Assembly (NCBI GenBank): GCA_023229135.1
Contig: JALNZT010000017.1
Coordinates: 1 to 64,000, forward strand
DNA length: 64,000 nucleotides
Direction of reading: 5' to 3'
Origin: Bacteroidales bacterium
Lineage (GTDB): Bacteria > Bacteroidota > Bacteroidia > Bacteroidales > F082
Below the pieces are notes generated by a model, which searched no databases, was not told where the DNA came from, and saw nothing but the letters and a program-made list of their open reading frames with translations. The translations under genes and the position numbers were made by a program. Positions 8,145-17,118 of this stretch are shown here, one piece after another (position 1 is the first letter of the stretch; each line of letters begins with the position of its first letter).

Positions 8145-10817
8145 ATGAATACAACAGCAAACAATATAAAACAACGCTTATCACTTCGTGAACCGCTTCA
8201 AGATTCACTCGATATTGTGGCTCAACTTTGTCAAGAATTAGAGCTAAAAAAAGAAGTTGATTTAGCAGAAGAATTAGAAAAAGTAAAAGCTCATTTTCCT
8301 ACCTGTACCGATTTTGAAAGAGACTTTGTTTCCATTGCTTTTTCTATTGCCACAGGTGTTGGTAAAACCCGTTTAATGGGTGCTATTGTAGCCTATTTAT
8401 ACTTGCAAAAAGGCGTAAAAAACTTTTTCATTTTAGCACCTAACTTAACTATTTATGATAAACTCATAGAAGATTTTGGCAATCCTGCTTATCACAAATA
8501 TGTTTTTAATGGCATATCAGAATTTGTACACAACAGACCCGTAGTAATTACAGGCGATAATTATACACAGCAAGGAGCATTGTTTTCAGATTCCGAAATC
8601 CGTATCAACATTTTCAACATAGCCAAGTTCAATTCCGACAATAGAGGTACAAGACAAGGCGGAGTAAGTTTAGCCCCCAAAATCAAAAGACTATCCGAGT
8701 ATTTAGGGCAATCTTATTGGGAATATTTATCAGGTTTGGAAGATTTAGTTATTCTAATGGACGAAGCACACCGCTACCACGCAGATGCTTCTAAAAATGC
8801 CATCAATGAGCTAAAGCCCATTTTAGGCATAGAAATGACCGCAACTCCATTTGATGAAAAAGGCAAGCAATTCAAAAACATAGTTTTTGAATATTCCTTA
8901 GCCCAAGCCTTGTCAGATGGTAAATACGTAAAGAACCCGGCTATTGCCACTCGTAAGAATTTCCAAAAAGGCTCTTTAAGTGATCGTGAAGTAGAAATCA
9001 TTAAATTGGAAGATGCCATAAGCATACACCAAGACACGAAAAACGAATTGGAAATCTATTCCAAAAACAACGAAGTGAAATTGGTAAAACCATTCATTTT
9101 AGTGGTTTGTAAAGACATTGCCCACGCCAAAGAAATATACGAACTCATCAATACAGATGGGTTTTATGATGGGCAATACAAAGGCAAAGTATTACAAATA
9201 GATTCATCAACTAAAAAGGAGGAAGATATTGAACAACAGTTTATTTCATTAGAAAGTCCAGATAATGAAATCGAAATTGTAATTCACGTAAATATGCTCA
9301 AAGAGGGGTGGGATGTAACCAACCTTTATACCATTGTGCCACTTCGTGCCGCCAATGCAGGTATTTTAGTAGAACAAACCATTGGTAGAGGGTTAAGATT
9401 ACCTTATGAGGGCAAAAGAACAGGCGTAGATAAAATTGATAAATTAACGGTAGTAGCTCACGAAAACTTCAATGCTGTTATTGAAGCAGCCCAAGACCCT
9501 AATTCGGTATTAAACAAAATGAGTTTTGTAGAAATAGCCGAAGAAGATTTATCTACCAAAACCGTAGTAGTTACCTCTCAGCCAGTAATGGAGCAAACTT
9601 TTGTAAAGGAGCAGGAGAAAATCAATGTTATTGTCAACCCACAAGACAAACAAAAGGCACAAAACAACTTAGATGCTAAAAAAGCAATAATCAATGTACT
9701 TCCCGATTTTGGTAGTTTACCCGAAGTAAGACGAGTAGAAGATTTAAGCAAAGAGGAAGTAAAGCGTAAAGTAATACGGCAAGTAGAAAAAAACCTATCC
9801 GAAGGACAAGGGAATCTATTTGCAGCTCAAATTGTAGCAGAAGCCAAAGAGGTGTATGATACAATGGTAACTGAATACAAAAAAAATATCATTGAAATAC
9901 CACGTATGGACTTGGTGCAAGGCGAAACAAGAGCCGAGTTTAAAGACTTTGATTTAGATATTACAGGATTCAATTTCCAAGCCTTAGAGCAAGAGATTAT
10001 CCGAATGGGCTTAAAAGATAAGCAAGTAGAAACACTCAAAGCAAAATCAAGCGGTTCGTATGGCAATCCTATCAAACTAATCATTGCAGAATTAATTGAT
10101 TACCCAGAAATTGATTATGATGAAAATGCAGAGTTGTTGTATCATTTAGCCACCCAAGCCTACGAAGCGATAAAAGCCAATATAAGCAACGAAGAAGAAT
10201 TGCCTTCGGCAATCTTCCAATTCAAAGCAGCAATAGCGGAAAAGGTATATAATCAAATGAAACAGCACTTTCAGTTGCATTCAGCAGATTATGTTGCCCC
10301 AAGAGTATTTCCTTTTATTCGCATAGAGCAATGGAGTTTTTCTTCATTGGTAAATGCAGGTTACAAAGACTATCGAGATATTGTAAGTCCAACTAATTTG
10401 ATACCTAAATATGTATTTAGAGGATTTGAAAAAGCTTGTCATTTCGAATACAAGTTTGACAGTAAAGCCGAACAAGATTTAGCCTTTGTTTTAGAAAATG
10501 ATGCAACAGTTATCAAGTGGTTAAGACCAGCACCCAACCAATTTAGAATTTATTGGGATAACAACTCAAAAAGATATGAACCCGACTTTATTGTAGAAAC
10601 AGAAAGCACCATTTATATGCTTGAAGTCAAGCGTTCCGACCAAACCGAAGAAGAAACCGTATTAGCCAAAAAAGTAGCAGCAGAACGCTACTGTAAATAC
10701 GCATCTGAATACACAGCAGAAAACCAAGGCAAACAATGGTTGTATTTAATTTTACCACATAACGAAGTAAGCAGAACAGTATCTATGAATTATTTAGCAA
10801 CGAAGTTTAAAGGGTAG
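8145..10817 (+). CDS. res: type III restriction enzyme Res subunit (helicase-endonuclease)
   Basis: This 890-residue protein is the ATP-dependent motor and nuclease of the type III system. Walker A is ATGVGKTRLMG (about residue 69-79), followed by the DEAH box in LMDEAHRYH (about 205), motif III MTATPF, and motif VI-like EQTIGRGLRLP (about 407-417). The C-terminal PD-(D/E)XK nuclease is intact: PDFIVE and LEVKRS around residues 810-828. It cleaves unmodified DNA after communication between two recognition sites, working with Mod. Length is normal for Res. The start lies one base after the GxxExxY stop, so co-translation is likely. Confidence 0.93.
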   Translation: MNTTANNIKQRLSLREPLQDSLDIVAQLCQELELKKEVDLAEELEKVKAHFPTCTDFERDFVSIAFSIATGVGKTRLMGAIVAYLYLQKGVKNFFILAPNLTIYDKLIEDFGNPAYHKYVFNGISEFVHNRPVVITGDNYTQQGALFSDSEIRINIFNIAKFNSDNRGTRQGGVSLAPKIKRLSEYLGQSYWEYLSGLEDLVILMDEAHRYHADASKNAINELKPILGIEMTATPFDEKGKQFKNIVFEYSLAQALSDGKYVKNPAIATRKNFQKGSLSDREVEIIKLEDAISIHQDTKNELEIYSKNNEVKLVKPFILVVCKDIAHAKEIYELINTDGFYDGQYKGKVLQIDSSTKKEEDIEQQFISLESPDNEIEIVIHVNMLKEGWDVTNLYTIVPLRAANAGILVEQTIGRGLRLPYEGKRTGVDKIDKLTVVAHENFNAVIEAAQDPNSVLNKMSFVEIAEEDLSTKTVVVTSQPVMEQTFVKEQEKINVIVNPQDKQKAQNNLDAKKAIINVLPDFGSLPEVRRVEDLSKEEVKRKVIRQVEKNLSEGQGNLFAAQIVAEAKEVYDTMVTEYKKNIIEIPRMDLVQGETRAEFKDFDLDITGFNFQALEQEIIRMGLKDKQVETLKAKSSGSYGNPIKLIIAELIDYPEIDYDENAELLYHLATQAYEAIKANISNEEELPSAIFQFKAAIAEKVYNQMKQHFQLHSADYVAPRVFPFIRIEQWSFSSLVNAGYKDYRDIVSPTNLIPKYVFRGFEKACHFEYKFDSKAEQDLAFVLENDATVIKWLRPAPNQFRIYWDNNSKRYEPDFIVETESTIYMLEVKRSDQTEEETVLAKKVAAERYCKYASEYTAENQGKQWLYLILPHNEVSRTVSMNYLATKFKG

Positions 10818-10820
10818 AAT

Positions 10821-13616
10821 ATGATAGAATTTAAAGGTTCAAAATGGTACAAATGCGACCTGCATTTACACACAACAGCAAGCGAATGTTTTGCTGATAG
10901 AGAAGTTACACCCGAACAATGGGTTGATAAAGCTATTGAACAAGGTTTGCATTGTGTAGCAGTTACAGACCATAATACGCCTTTAGGTATAAAAGCAATT
11001 CAAGAAGCCGCAAAAGATAAACCGCTTACCATATTCCCTGGAGTGGAGATAACTTGCGATTCAACGAAAATTCATTTATTGATTTTATTTGACCCATCTA
11101 AAGGAGAAGAAGAAATCAAAAGTTTTTTAAGCAAATGTGATATAGAACATTCTGTATATGGCGATCAATTGGCTTCAACAAATAAATCAGTTGTGGAGGT
11201 TGCAAATATTGTAAGAGATAAATGTAATGCCATAGTTATTCCTGCCCATATAGATGAGTTTTCTGGAATATTTAATTTAAGTCATCAAAATTTAATTGAT
11301 TTTTATGAGCGTTCTGATATTACAGCAGTTCAAGTAGTTCATAAGGCTTTTTATGAAAATGAAGTTCCTGCTGATTTTCACAGTCAATTAGTTAGCTATT
11401 ACGGTAATACTAAGAGTACCATTGATATAAATGCTTGGAAAAAACCAGTCGATTTAGCCAAAGAAAAAAATATATCTATCTTAACATTTTCGGATAACCC
11501 TCATAAAGCAGGCGATTCTAAACACGGTCTTTGGGGTATTGGCTCTCGTTTCACTTGGATAAAAATGGATGAAACACCATCATTGGAGGGTTTAAGACAA
11601 GCATTTCTACTTCCTGAACATAGGGTAATAAATGATTTTGATATTAAAGAAACCGACCCTAATAAGCAACCCGATATTTGGTTTAAAAGCCTTAAAGTAA
11701 AGGGTACTGAATTAACCAAAAAGCAAGATTTAGAAATTGACTTTAATCCGCAACTAAATACAATAATAGGTGGTAGAGGTAGCGGTAAATCGAGTATTTT
11801 AAGGTTCATTAGAGGGGTTTTCAATAGAGGAGTAAATCTTGCAGATTTTGAAGACCTTTTAAAGGAGCAAAACTTATTTTATAAAAAAGCAGATACATCT
11901 CACAAAAAAGAAACGATAGGTGTTTTCGACCTTGATACATCTGTTGTTGAAATAGAAATAGTCCGTAAAGAAGTACTATATAAAATCGTAGCAAGTAAAA
12001 TAATTTCCGCTTCAAGCCAATTTATAGAAGTCTTTAAATGGATTGATGGTTCTTGGGCTTTAGTAAAAGATGATGATAAGGACCTTTTAGAAATATTTGA
12101 ATTTGAGCAGTACTCACAAAAACAAATTTATGAGATAGCAAAAAACCCAAATGCTTTACGTGAAAGGATTGATAACGCTATTCCTGTGTTACAAGATGTA
12201 TTGGAGCGAAAGAGTAAAATTGCTAATGAATTTTTAGAAGCAAGAACAAGCCTACGAACAAAACAAGGGGCAATTGGCGGTAAGACTAAAATTAAAACCG
12301 ACTTAGAGGACATTAACAATACCCTCAAAGCCATAGATAAATCAGGTATAACCACTACCATTAAAAGCACCGATTTATTTGTTGAAGACCGCAAACCAAT
12401 TAAATCATTCACTGAAACAATTGACGACCTAAAATTAGCCTTGGAGCAGGTTAAGGAAAGTTTTACAATTCCACCTTTTGATACTGAAAATATTCAAGAT
12501 TCACACAGAGAAGAAATAGAAAGTTTAATAAAAATTGCTACTCAATCAATAGTTCAGCAGGAAAAGGAATTAGATAAAATAATTTTAGAGATTGCCAAAG
12601 TAAAATCAGCATTCGATTTAGCCATTCAAAATTCTGACTGGCAGAAAGCACTTAGTTCACTTCTTGATGAAATAGAAGAAAAGAAAAAAGCACTATCTGA
12701 ATCTGAAATAGAGGCTCTCTCTAAGTATCAGCAGCTAAAATTAGTTGTAATTGATAAACAGCAAGAATTAAAGGCGATTGAGGCTATTGAAAAGGAAATC
12801 ATTGACATTAATGCTAAATGCACTAACCTACTAAAGGAATATGTTGATGTTTGTAAAGAAATAACAGAAATCCGTTCTACATTCATATCAGACCATATTA
12901 CTGCTGATAATATTAAAATTGAAATAAAAGGTTTTAGAAACCAAGATGATTTTGAAAGTCAGATAAGATCCATAATAAGTAATGATTCTTCATTTGGTGA
13001 CGATATTGAAAAATTAAAAACCTTATGCTTTACTGGCATAGTTGAGAATAAAATAAAAGATTGTAAAAAGGCTATTTTAGATGCTCACTACAGCGATATA
13101 TCATCAGAACATTTTGGCGGTCACTTCAAAAATGCACTACGGAAATTAAGCCCAAGTCAGATAGATAATATTGAGCTATTTATGCCCGAAGATGAGATTA
13201 TCGTAAAATACAAACCTGAAGGTTCAACAGGTTTCAAACCATTATCAACCGCATCAGCAGGTCAAAAAACAGCAGCTATTTTAACCTTTCTCCTTTCGTT
13301 TGGCGATATTCCATTATTACTTGACCAACCCGAAGATGACCTTGATAATAGATTAGTTTATGATTTAGTAGTAAAAGGCTTAAAGAAAGCAAAAGAGAAA
13401 AGACAAATTATAGTCGTTACCCATAACGCTAATATTCCAGTAAATGGTGATGCTGAGTACATTCTTTCAATGGATTCAACAACTACGGACATTAAAGTCC
13501 TTCATTCAGGAACAGTAGAAAACAGTGCCATTAAGAAAGAAATTTGTGATGTAATGGAAGGAAGCGAAAAAGCATTTCAACTAAGGTCAGAACGCTATAA
13601 AACAATATTCTCGTAA
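10821..13616 (+). CDS. PHP-domain SMC-like ATPase (TrlF family)
   Basis: This 931-residue fusion protein has an N-terminal PHP phosphoesterase (DLHLHTTAS at residues 13-21, VTDHNT near 48, both metal-binding). An ABC/SMC-type ATPase follows: Walker A IIGGRGSGKSS (about 314-324), long coiled-coil arms (about 470-700), signature-like TASAGQKTA (about 809) and Walker B LLLDQPEDDLDN (about 830), then a switch His in VVTHNANIP. Such PHP-AAA fusions are annotated as TrlF-type ATPases and recur in defence loci. The expected role is nucleotide-driven sensing of nucleic acid coupled to a PHP nuclease or phosphatase. It lies three bases after res and belongs to the same operon. Confidence 0.87.
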   Translation: MIEFKGSKWYKCDLHLHTTASECFADREVTPEQWVDKAIEQGLHCVAVTDHNTPLGIKAIQEAAKDKPLTIFPGVEITCDSTKIHLLILFDPSKGEEEIKSFLSKCDIEHSVYGDQLASTNKSVVEVANIVRDKCNAIVIPAHIDEFSGIFNLSHQNLIDFYERSDITAVQVVHKAFYENEVPADFHSQLVSYYGNTKSTIDINAWKKPVDLAKEKNISILTFSDNPHKAGDSKHGLWGIGSRFTWIKMDETPSLEGLRQAFLLPEHRVINDFDIKETDPNKQPDIWFKSLKVKGTELTKKQDLEIDFNPQLNTIIGGRGSGKSSILRFIRGVFNRGVNLADFEDLLKEQNLFYKKADTSHKKETIGVFDLDTSVVEIEIVRKEVLYKIVASKIISASSQFIEVFKWIDGSWALVKDDDKDLLEIFEFEQYSQKQIYEIAKNPNALRERIDNAIPVLQDVLERKSKIANEFLEARTSLRTKQGAIGGKTKIKTDLEDINNTLKAIDKSGITTTIKSTDLFVEDRKPIKSFTETIDDLKLALEQVKESFTIPPFDTENIQDSHREEIESLIKIATQSIVQQEKELDKIILEIAKVKSAFDLAIQNSDWQKALSSLLDEIEEKKKALSESEIEALSKYQQLKLVVIDKQQELKAIEAIEKEIIDINAKCTNLLKEYVDVCKEITEIRSTFISDHITADNIKIEIKGFRNQDDFESQIRSIISNDSSFGDDIEKLKTLCFTGIVENKIKDCKKAILDAHYSDISSEHFGGHFKNALRKLSPSQIDNIELFMPEDEIIVKYKPEGSTGFKPLSTASAGQKTAAILTFLLSFGDIPLLLDQPEDDLDNRLVYDLVVKGLKKAKEKRQIIVVTHNANIPVNGDAEYILSMDSTTTDIKVLHSGTVENSAIKKEICDVMEGSEKAFQLRSERYKTIFS

Positions 13617-13625
13617 ATAAAAAAT

Positions 13626-14093
13626 ATGATTGCAGCAGGATTAAGATGTACACCGCATAAGGTTTTTTATGCCATTATAGAGTTGAAAGAAGATGATTCA
13701 TTTTCATTGGTTAATCAAGAATTGATTATCCCTAAGTCATTTGACATTCCTAATAAGCTAAAATATATAAGAAAGACTTTGTTAGATATATTCAAAGAGT
13801 ATAATGTAGTTCGTGCTGGAATACGTATTACTGAAAACAATGCCCAGTCCCCTGACTTATTTAGAATAATGTTAGAAGCAGTCATTCAAGAATTAATAGC
13901 AAGTAGCAATGTAGAGTATTATTTTACTGGTGTAAAAGGGTCTATTGCTTCCAAATTAGGTATTGGTAATGATGGTGCAATTGGTTTGTTTATTGATGGC
14001 TCGCAAGATTATAATAATATTACTGATTGGAAATTATTTTCAAAGGAACATAGAGAATCAATATTAGTAGGCTTTGCTTCAATAACTTTATAA
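13626..14093 (+). CDS. conserved-looking protein of unknown function, possibly RNase H-like fold
   Basis: This 155-residue protein is not recognised with certainty. Its opening, AAGLRCTPHKVFYAIIEL, and the middle part, VVRAGIRITENNAQSPDLFR followed by a helix and then VEYYFTGVKG, recall the strand-helix order of RuvC/YqgF-type RNase H folds. The first catalytic Asp of active RuvC-like enzymes is not present, so an inactive or divergent member is possible. It sits nine bases after the TrlF-type gene and nine before the kinase gene, so it may be an adaptor or kinase target. There is no signal peptide or membrane segment. Family assignment is inference only. Confidence 0.45.
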   Translation: MIAAGLRCTPHKVFYAIIELKEDDSFSLVNQELIIPKSFDIPNKLKYIRKTLLDIFKEYNVVRAGIRITENNAQSPDLFRIMLEAVIQELIASSNVEYYFTGVKGSIASKLGIGNDGAIGLFIDGSQDYNNITDWKLFSKEHRESILVGFASITL

Positions 14094-14102
14094 TATAAAT
14101 TT

Positions 14103-15176
14103 ATGCTTGATTATACCCAAACATCATTACACTTCAAAATATTAAAAGATATAGGTCAGGAAGGTAAGAACTCAACCGTTCACATTGCTCACGATAACCA
14201 GTTAGACACTGAAATTGTTGTTAAGAAAATCAATAAATCTGATTTTAAAGATGATTCATCATTCTTTGATGAAGCAAAGATGTTGTATAGTTCAAACCAT
14301 CCTAATATCGCACCAATTCAGTATTCCTGCCAGGATGAAGAATATATTTATATTACAATGCCTTTATTTCAAAAAGGTTCATTGAACAGCATTATAGATC
14401 AAAGACCTCTCACTGTTAGTGAAATTGTAAAATATAGTATTGATTTTTTAAGTGGTCTACATCATATTCACTCAAAAAGACTTGTGCATTGTGATATAAA
14501 GCCAACGAATATTTTGGTGTCGGATAGCAATGATGCAATCCTCACCGATTTTGGCTTAGCACATTACCTAAATGAAGATGGCTTAACCTTGATTGATAAG
14601 TTTTATCATTTTCATAGAGCACCCGAAACAATCCAATCAAATGAAATAAGCCATCACAGCGACATTTTTCAAGCTGGTTTAACAGTATATCGCTTATGCA
14701 ATGGCAACGGTTTTTTTAAGGAGCAGTTAAACAGGTTTGTAAATAAGGAAGGAGTGTTTGATAATGACAAGTTTCTTAAAGCCATATTTGAAGGAAAGTT
14801 TCCTGATAGAAGTGCCTATTTGCATCATATCCCACAAACACTTAGAAATTATATCCGAACAGCTTTACAGCCTAATCCTGAGCATCGTTATCAAAATGTA
14901 TTAGATTTTTTAAATGACCTTGCTAAAATTGAAATTTCTCACAACTGGCAAATGATTCCATTAGAGAATGGTTGCACTTGGCAATGTGTAAAAGACGATA
15001 AAGAGTATAATATTTCTATAATAGGTAAGGATGATAAAACAGCTGAATTAAAAACTACCAAAAAAGGCTTATTGAGTGCAAAGGAACGTCAGATAAAGGA
15101 TTATTGCGTAAAAAGCACTACATTTGAAGATGCTTATTCGCTTGTTAAGAAAGCATTAAACAATAATTCGATTTAA
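14103..15176 (+). CDS. Hanks-type Ser/Thr protein kinase (soluble)
   Basis: This 357-residue protein has a full protein kinase domain (about residues 10-285) and a short C-terminal tail. A degenerate glycine loop comes first. The ATP-anchoring lysine is in IVVKKIN (about 39-45), the catalytic loop is HCDIKPTN (about 131-138), then TDFGLA, and APE lies at about 178-180. The HRD arginine is replaced by cysteine, so it is a non-RD kinase. There is no transmembrane helix or PASTA domain, so it is cytoplasmic, unlike growth-control PknB kinases. Kinases of this sort occur in phage-defence loci such as Stk2, MADS and BREX-like islands. It is the last clear member of the nine-gene operon. Confidence 0.9.
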   Translation: MLDYTQTSLHFKILKDIGQEGKNSTVHIAHDNQLDTEIVVKKINKSDFKDDSSFFDEAKMLYSSNHPNIAPIQYSCQDEEYIYITMPLFQKGSLNSIIDQRPLTVSEIVKYSIDFLSGLHHIHSKRLVHCDIKPTNILVSDSNDAILTDFGLAHYLNEDGLTLIDKFYHFHRAPETIQSNEISHHSDIFQAGLTVYRLCNGNGFFKEQLNRFVNKEGVFDNDKFLKAIFEGKFPDRSAYLHHIPQTLRNYIRTALQPNPEHRYQNVLDFLNDLAKIEISHNWQMIPLENGCTWQCVKDDKEYNISIIGKDDKTAELKTTKKGLLSAKERQIKDYCVKSTTFEDAYSLVKKALNNNSI

Positions 15177-15194
15177 TTATCGTTAGCTATTAAG

Positions 15195-15383
15195 ATGATG
15201 CCAAAGCAGTTAACATATAACAAAACACCTTTAAAATCAAGAGAGGAAAACTCTAATTTGATTAAAGGAAGCGTGTATTCTGCTAAAGTAAAAATTCCCA
15301 AATCTTTCGATTCAGCCAAAGTATTAAAATCAACTGATTTAGGTAATGGGTATCATATTTTTACCGAACAAGGTAAGAAGTAA
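15195..15383 (+). CDS. small hypothetical protein, 62 residues
   Basis: This short basic frame starts 18 bases after the kinase stop and could be the last gene of the operon. It contains KVKIPKSFDSAKVL but no motif I recognise. Codon use resembles the preceding genes (AAA, TTT and AAT rich). It stops just before the palindrome-rich non-coding stretch. The start at MMPKQL is chosen because it is the first in-frame ATG after the kinase stop. Confidence 0.4.
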   Translation: MMPKQLTYNKTPLKSREENSNLIKGSVYSAKVKIPKSFDSAKVLKSTDLGNGYHIFTEQGKK

Positions 15384-15517
15384 TAAGTCCCACCCAGCCA
15401 ACGCACAAACACGGCTTATGCACTGCCAACGCACAAACCAACGCTTCAGTGCATACTATAGTACTGCCGCCATTTTTAAACTGTCATACTTTTTGTGTGG
15501 GCTGTTCCCAACGCTAT

Positions 15518-15585
15518 ACAGCACATTGCTTTTTTGTTTAAAGCATATATTTTTTAGCGGTATAAACAAAAAAGCAAAGAGCTGT
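15518..15585. repeat. 68-bp inverted repeat (23-bp arms)
   Basis: Arm 15518-15540 pairs with arm 15563-15585, with three mismatches and a 22-nt A+T rich loop. Smaller GCTGT/ACAGC hairpins abut it on each side, so alternative foldings are possible. It can fold as a long hairpin in single-stranded DNA or RNA. Confidence 0.7.
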
Positions 15586-15678
15586 TGCCAACCCTCCACA
15601 GCCCAAACAAAAAGCCGCTACACTCCAACCACCACCACCGTTCCGCTTATGCCAGTATTAAAAATGTCGGAAGCTAAG

Positions 15679-15766
15679 TTACATAATGTGGCATTATAGT
15701 ACAGCCTCTTCCCCTGCTTGTGCAAGCACCCAAACGCACAGTCTGTCCTATAATAACATTATGTAA
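15679..15766. repeat. 88-bp bulged palindrome, attC-like in shape
   Basis: The arms 15679-15704 and 15743-15766 are complementary apart from a few bulged bases, and the loop itself contains a small perfect hairpin (15716-15727). The size and the bulged outer stem resemble integron attC sites. Consensus R boxes (RYYYAAC/GTTRRRY) are not clearly present. Confidence 0.55.
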
Positions 15767-16541
15767 AATAGCCAGCACCATAGACGCTCCCAAAAAAATA
15801 TTCCCCAACGCAAAACCCAACGCAAATATTTTTTGGTATCGTAGCCGTGTTTTAACCAGCCGCACCCACCCTAAGAGCCACAATTCCCCACCACCCTTTC
15901 AGCGGTCAGAAAAAAAATAAACTATGATGTTTAGTGTCGGCTTTTAGTCGGTACTATTCCGTTTCTCTACATAGCACCCACTACAGCCTAATTTGCCAGC
16001 AAGAGTAGTGCCTTCTCTCCATTCCACGATACCCAACGCACTATTTCATTACGCAATCCGTATGCTTTCCCCAACCCAATAAACTTTGCAGAAATGTAAA
16101 GATTGCAAAGTTTGCAACCCTGCAAAAGCATACAGTATTGCTCCATTCCATACCCAAGCAATCGTACCATTCCGTTCAGTCACCACACTTGCCACGCACA
16201 AGCCATCGCACAAATAAGGTGTAGTTTATTTTTTTCTGGAAGTGTTTACCCCATTGGAATTGAAAAGAAGAAGTATCAATTAAGATTAGAGTTTAAAAGA
16301 GATGTTTTAACAAAAAGAATAAAAAAGGAAGCAAAAGTAGGTGGTTACAATTGGCCCTTCAAGTTCAAGCCCTGCGGGTTTTCAAAAAAATCTCCACCCT
16401 ATCGGGTAGTATTTTTTCAAAAAAACTTGCTTGTCCAATCTCCACCACCTGATGAGATGGCTTTCTTTTTTTTTCGTTTTTTTCTTTGTCAAAAAAATTT
16501 TTGTCAGAGGGGATTTCGGAAGCAAACAAAATCATCTCAAA

Positions 16542-16967
16542 ATGGCAAAATTCTCACTTAAAACGTACAGCCCAAAAGCTCAAATAAATGAGCCACATTT
16601 TTACATCCTATGCAAAGGAAACAACAGCGGAAAACCACTTTCAGAGCCTTGCCCGAATTGCTTTGTTTTAACCGCCAAAACCGAAGAGGAGAAGCAGTTT
16701 TTTTACTCGCTTTGTTTCGGATTATGGAAGGCAAAATCATTTGAATATTTCTTAAAAGGTTCTGTTATTCCATTCATTACCATTGGCGATTGTAAACAAG
16801 CTATAAATAACGGATTAGAGCAAGCCAAAACCGATTTAAAAGGCTTCAATAAGTCAGTAAAGGCATTAGAAATTTTAGAGCATCAGGAGAAAAAATACAA
16901 AGAAACCTTGCTACTTATCAATGATGCAAAAAGAGCTATTTTTTACCGTTATATCAAAAGGAAGTAA
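16542..16967 (+). CDS. conserved Bacteroidota protein of unknown function (DUF6943-like)
   Basis: The likely product has 141 residues from the ATG at 16542 (MAKFSLKTYSP); an in-frame upstream ATG at 16431 would add a low-complexity Phe-rich stretch that does not look coding. The stretch GNNSGKPLSEPCPNCFVL has a CPNC pair but no second Cys pair. This pattern recalls the uncharacterised family DUF6943, which is found in mobile regions of Bacteroidota; that assignment is from memory and tentative. The rest is helical and lysine rich. There is no signal peptide. It stands alone after the palindrome region and ends before a terminator-like repeat. Confidence 0.6.
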   Translation: MAKFSLKTYSPKAQINEPHFYILCKGNNSGKPLSEPCPNCFVLTAKTEEEKQFFYSLCFGLWKAKSFEYFLKGSVIPFITIGDCKQAINNGLEQAKTDLKGFNKSVKALEILEHQEKKYKETLLLINDAKRAIFYRYIKRK

Positions 16968-17050
16968 AAAACCTTTCCTATGGTTGTCTTATGGTTTAGG
17001 CACACTTATTTAAACCATATTTAACCATTATAGGAAAAAAGGTGCAAACG

Positions 17051-17080
17051 AAAAAAGCCCACTCGATTTGAGCAGGCTTT
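17051..17080 (-). terminator. rho-independent terminator for the 267-residue gene
   Basis: AAAGCC-CA-CTC at 17055-17065 pairs with GAG-CA-GGCTTT at 17069-17080. On the minus strand the hairpin is followed by a run of six T residues. It lies about 40 bases after the stop of the minus-strand gene ending at 17119. Confidence 0.65.
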
Positions 17081-17118
17081 CCCGATTTTCCGAAATCATC
17101 TAATTCACTGATGAAGAA

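Larger units (their letters stand above)
15384..16541 (+). repeat. about 1.15 kb non-coding region of nested inverted repeats with recurring CCAACGC
   Basis: No credible gene is seen; the short open frames here have no family features. The + strand is C/A rich and repeats CCAACGC or CCCAACGC at least eight times. Inverted repeats include 15417-15425 with 15447-15455 (TATGCACTG), 15518-15540 with 15563-15585 (23-bp arms with 3 mismatches), and 15679-15704 with 15743-15766 (arms TTACATAATG... with an inner GCTTG-TG-CAAGC hairpin). Single palindromes of 40-90 bp strung together recall attC-like sites of chromosomal integron cassettes in Bacteroidota. No integrase gene is visible, and the attC identification is unproven. 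Confidence 0.5.

Noticed and set aside
1514..15383. Classification as DISARM or MADS because of the helicase, methylase and kinase
   Set aside because: No DrmA, DrmB (DUF1998) or DrmC homologue is present, and the methylase and Res are clearly type III R-M. I could not match the full gene set to any named system.
15346..15920. Short open frames (117, 69 and 66 residues) in the palindrome region
   Set aside because: They are low-complexity translations of C/A rich repeats, overlap on both strands and lack any start context or family feature.
16103..16561. 152-residue frame ahead of the DUF6943-like gene
   Set aside because: It has no recognisable domain, runs through poly-T tracts and overlaps the real gene in another frame.
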